DNA of 64,000 nucleotides from Cokeromyces recurvatus. Lineage: Eukaryota > Mucoromycota > Mucoromycetes > Mucorales > Mucoraceae. Within the stretch, counting starts at the first letter, position 1. Each line of letters starts with the position of its first letter. The DNA is taken from NCBI RefSeq assembly GCF_025118155.1, contig NW_026251393.1, positions 372,001 through 436,000 of the forward strand, in the 5' to 3' direction. The translations under genes were made by a program, and so were the position numbers. Of the stretch, positions 61,303-64,000 are shown piece after piece. Under the pieces are notes generated by a model that saw only the letters and a program-made list of their open reading frames with translations, was not told where the DNA came from and did no database searches.

Positions 61303-62046
61303 CATATTTTTTTTACCTAGCTTCAACAAGACCAACAGGATCATAAACTACATCAGCACCATGGCCATTAGTAACCTTTTTGACTTGTTCAGTCCAGTCT
61401 TTTTCACGATAATTAATAACAAAGTCAGCACCGTACTTCTTTGCAATATCCAATTTTTCAGCTGAGCCTGCTGTAGCAATAACTTTAGCACCGAGAGCTT
61501 TTGCAATTTGAACAGCAGCAATACCTACACCACCAGCAGCAGCATGAACGAGACAATATTCACCTGCTTTTAGATTAGCACGTAACACAAGAGCAGAATA
61601 GCTGGTTGGATATGTAATATACAAACCGGCAGCTTGCTCAAACGAAAAGTTTTTAGGCATATGAAGTACATTAGAAGCAGAAACATTCACTATCTCTGCA
61701 AAGGAATAACCGGACCCAAATACACGGTCACCTGCCTTAAATTTGGGAATAGTTGACTCAAGGACAACACCACTAAACTCTCCCCCAGGAATAAAAGGAA
61801 AAGGAGGTCGTATTTGATATTTACCCTGAATCTAAAAGAAAGAAATAATAATAAGTTGTTTAGATGTAAAGTTCATTTCAACCGGAATCAATCTGAAATT
61901 ACCATTAATGTGTCGAAAAAATTCAAACCAACAGCCTTGACTTGAATCTGTAATTCACCCATTTTTGGTTTGGATGGAGGATTAATATTTTTCAATGAAA
62001 GTTCCTCAGGACCTTTTAACCACTTTTCAACTACAAATGCCTTCAT
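60847..62046 (-). CDS. Zeta-crystallin-like quinone oxidoreductase (MDR family)
   Basis: Exons 62046-61903, 61831-61317, 61240-61133 and 61066-60847 give 328 aa. The fold is the zinc-free medium-chain dehydrogenase/reductase type: MKAFVVEKWLKGPEELSLKN, GLNFFDTLMIQGKYQIRPPF, PFIPGGEFSGVVLE, then the NADPH site HAAAGGVGIAAVQIAKALGA and KVIATAGSAEKLDIAKKYGA, VVYDPVG and GRILIIGFAQGTIEKIPTNR. The AAAGGVG motif and lack of the zinc-ligand cysteines place it with NADPH:quinone reductase/zeta-crystallin. It may reduce quinones or enones; the substrate is not determined. Intron 2 carries a TA/TG repeat (61270-61300). Confidence 0.93.
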
Positions 62047-62449
62047 TTTAATTAATTATACTTTTTTTTTTTTTTTAGTGAAATAGAACAAAATGAAGCA
62101 TTATTATTATGGAAAATGAAGCAGTAAAGTACCCTTTTTTTTTTCTAACCCAGACGATTTTCGCTGAGCTAATCTGTATTCACAACAGAAAAAAAAATGT
62201 GGGGTAGAATATAAAGATAATCTGTATTATGAGATACATATTAAACAATAAAATGGATGTTAAAATTATAATAAAGATAAGTATTTAGACTCTATTATTC
62301 AAAATTATTAATAAAGAGCGATATTAAGATATATACAGAGAACAGAAATGATGTGTTTAAAAAAAATTAGAGTCCAAAATTCAGGCCCCTCTATAAGCTC
62401 TACCTCTCCTGATATCTCTGATCTATTTAATAGAGCTCCTATGTCTAGC

Positions 62450-62493
62450 CTAACTGTTAAGAAATTTAAAAATGATAATTGTTGAACAGTTAG
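62450..62493. repeat. 9-bp inverted repeat with 26-nt loop
   Basis: CTAACTGTT (62450-62458) is mirrored by AACAGTTAG (62485-62493). It lies at the beginning of the repeat copy at 62481-62563 and could mark the end of a mobile unit. Confidence 0.6.
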
Positions 62494-62563
62494 AGATAAA
62501 AAAGAAGTCATAATAAATCTGTGAAAACTTTGTATAAAACTTTTATTATAAATTGAACAAAAA
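62481..62563 (+). repeat. Dispersed repeat, copy 2
   Basis: Related to 50450-50520 in the same orientation, with the shared block TATAAAACTTTTATTATAAA and the additional ten bases GAAAACTTTG. It directly precedes the coding remnant. Confidence 0.65.
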
Positions 62564-62585
62564 GTTTCTTTTTTTTAAAGTATAT

Positions 62586-63073
62586 TGCTCATGTAGATGA
62601 ACTAAGCTTAACAAATTTTCAAACAATGGTAGCTTCATTACAGCAAGCCAAATTAGTAGCAGATAAGATACCAGAAGGTAATAACAACTTATATGTTCTT
62701 TTTTGTAGGATAAATTGTTCATCTCTATTATAGCTTTAATAATAATAATAAAAAATAAGCAGGAAAAGCTAAAAATCAGGCTATTAAGATTTTCGAGTCC
62801 TTATCACTTATTGAGGAATATATTGAGCCGGAAGATAGAATTCCTTTAAAAAACAAGGCAAAATGGCAAGAGTTAAGTGAACTGCGAGAACGAGCTATAA
62901 AACAAATATAACAGCCCCCATTTGAAAGATATATTAGTAATACAAATGATGTGACAATATCAACTACTGCCATAACCACTTCCCCCTTTACTAGAGACCA
63001 TGATAGCAAAAACTGGAGAAACAACAGTAATTTGGAACATACAGCTACTGAAGAGAAAGATAAAAAAACTTGA
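62586..63073 (+). pseudogene. Coding remnant with one in-frame stop
   Basis: A first segment reads ELSLTNFQTMVASLQQAKLV ADKIPEG. A GTAATA donor (about 62679) and CAG acceptor (62762) join it in frame to KAKNQAIKIFESLSLIEEYI, then EPEDRIPLKNKAKWQELSEL and RERAIKQI. A TAA at 62909-62911 follows, after which the same frame stays open for 53 more codons (QPPFERYISNTNDV, then Thr/Ser-rich) to TGA at 63071. The helical, charged text looks protein-coding. I do not recognise the family; the adjacent repeat suggests the N-terminal part of a mobile-element protein. Confidence 0.45.
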
Positions 63074-64000
63074 TTTCAAAAAAAGTTATATACAACACCT
63101 TCCATCAGCATTAGATTATTTACGAGAATTATCATCAAGAACGTCTACTTTCAACATTGTTCAATAAAGAATATCTTATATGCATAGCCTCTATAGTTTT
63201 TTATACTTTGAGTTCAGACATTATTAGTTCTTTTTTTCTAAATGAATCAAAAATAGATATTATGTTTACCTTGTATTAGATGACGTGAATTGGCCATGTA
63301 GACATAGATGATAAAGGTTTATTTACCAAGTTTTCTAATTAAACAAAATTTTATAGTCTTTTTTAAAAAAAAATAAAATAAAACTATATATCTCTACTGG
63401 TTACAATTAGTATTTATTCTACTGTTCCATTTCCCTTTATTTATTCAATAAATAAATAAATTATTTATTGAGAAAAGATAAACTGATATCACAGCTTACA
63501 GCAAATAAATATAATAACTCAATAGATAAATAAATACATTTTTACTTCAGACACTACTGTAGATATAAAAAAGGTATACATTTATACAAGCTACTCTCAG
63601 ATATTTCTATATAGTATTACTTGTTAATGCCCTTTTATATACTCAAAGACTAGAGTCAAATATACTAAAGTCTATAAATGGACAAAATTTATATAAGCAG
63701 CAACAGAGAAGGGGAAAAAAGCTCCGTTTAAATAAATAAATAAATAAAAAAAGGGGGAGAAAGGAGCTTGGCATTCAATATGTATGATGATCTATATTTA
63801 AAGTGTAACAAAGGTAAACAGAGTCATATCGTTAAATGCCCTCTAATCGAAAACAATAAGCCACAATAAATCACTGTGCCTATTAGAAGCCTTTTGTTTA
63901 TGTGGAAAAAAAATATAAATAGGGGAAGGAAAAATTTATTTTTGCTTTTCTTTTTCTTTTCTTTTTCTTTGTGAAAGTGATATTCTGAGGATATTGGTCA

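Larger units (their letters stand above)
62047..64000. other. Window end: repeat copy and coding remnant, no intact gene
   Basis: Contains a repeat shared with 50.5 kb, a small hairpin, a coding remnant (listed separately), TAAA repeats (63440-63470, 63730-63750) and a T/C-rich tract at 63940-63970 that could be the leader of a gene beyond the window. Other frames (62308-62511 minus, 62776-63024 minus) are unrecognised. Confidence 0.6.

Noticed and set aside
63780..63870. Zinc-knuckle-like peptide KCNKGKQSHIVKCPL
   Set aside because: The spacing does not match C-x2-C-x4-H-x4-C and the first cysteine is absent. It may be a decayed gag knuckle but cannot be supported.

Overview
The window is nuclear DNA of a filamentous early-diverging fungus, most likely Mucoromycota and probably Mucorales. 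It is very AT-rich, with many A/T runs of 30 to 50 bases. Coding DNA is split by numerous short GT-AG introns (about 50 to 200 nt), with GTAAGT/GTATGT-type donors and TAG acceptors. The proteins include a Tctex-type dynein light chain and UDP-glucose 6-dehydrogenase, which fits a mucoralean fungus with glucuronate-rich cell walls. I saw no bacterial operons, CRISPR array, rRNA, or tRNA I could support. All gene models below were spliced by hand, and every one keeps the reading frame across all junctions.

Region 1 to 49 kb is gene-dense and consists mostly of housekeeping genes. In order: non-canonical poly(A) polymerase (+); PRP4-type splicing kinase (-); an unknown 449-aa protein (-); a DUF4442 hotdog membrane protein (-); ESF1 rRNA-processing factor (+); ribosomal protein eL34 (-); NPC1 sterol transporter (+); a GATA-like/PHD-finger protein (+); PRP38 (+); bleomycin hydrolase (-); an unknown 200-aa protein (-); mitochondrial bL32m (-); eIF2B delta (+); a Gfo/Idh/MocA oxidoreductase (-); two small unknown genes whose stop codons nearly touch; the splicing factor SPF45/RBM17 (+); the STT4-type phosphatidylinositol 4-kinase (+); an M16 metalloprotease (+); and a Tctex dynein light chain (-). 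Three genes serve pre-mRNA splicing (PRP4, PRP38, SPF45). Five serve ribosome production or translation (ESF1, eL34, eL24, bL32m, eIF2B delta). No operon-like functional grouping is implied.

Region 49 to 57 kb is a gene desert of decayed mobile elements. It holds a Tc1/mariner transposase fragment, the C-terminal remnant of a non-LTR retroelement, and a 3.4-kb element bounded by near-identical 313-bp inverted repeats. Region 57 to 62 kb returns to ordinary genes: UDP-glucose 6-dehydrogenase (+), ribosomal protein eL24 (+), and a zeta-crystallin-like quinone oxidoreductase (-). The last 2 kb holds a repeat copy also seen at 50.5 kb and a coding remnant broken by a single in-frame stop.

The most unusual signals concern gene structure. 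The eL24 gene only reads in frame if a single nucleotide (59200) is a 1-nt exon between two normal introns. Three genes (PRP38, eL24, STT4) keep the start codon on a first coding exon of only 4 to 8 nt. The dynein light chain has an intron whose retention would swap its last beta strand for an early stop.
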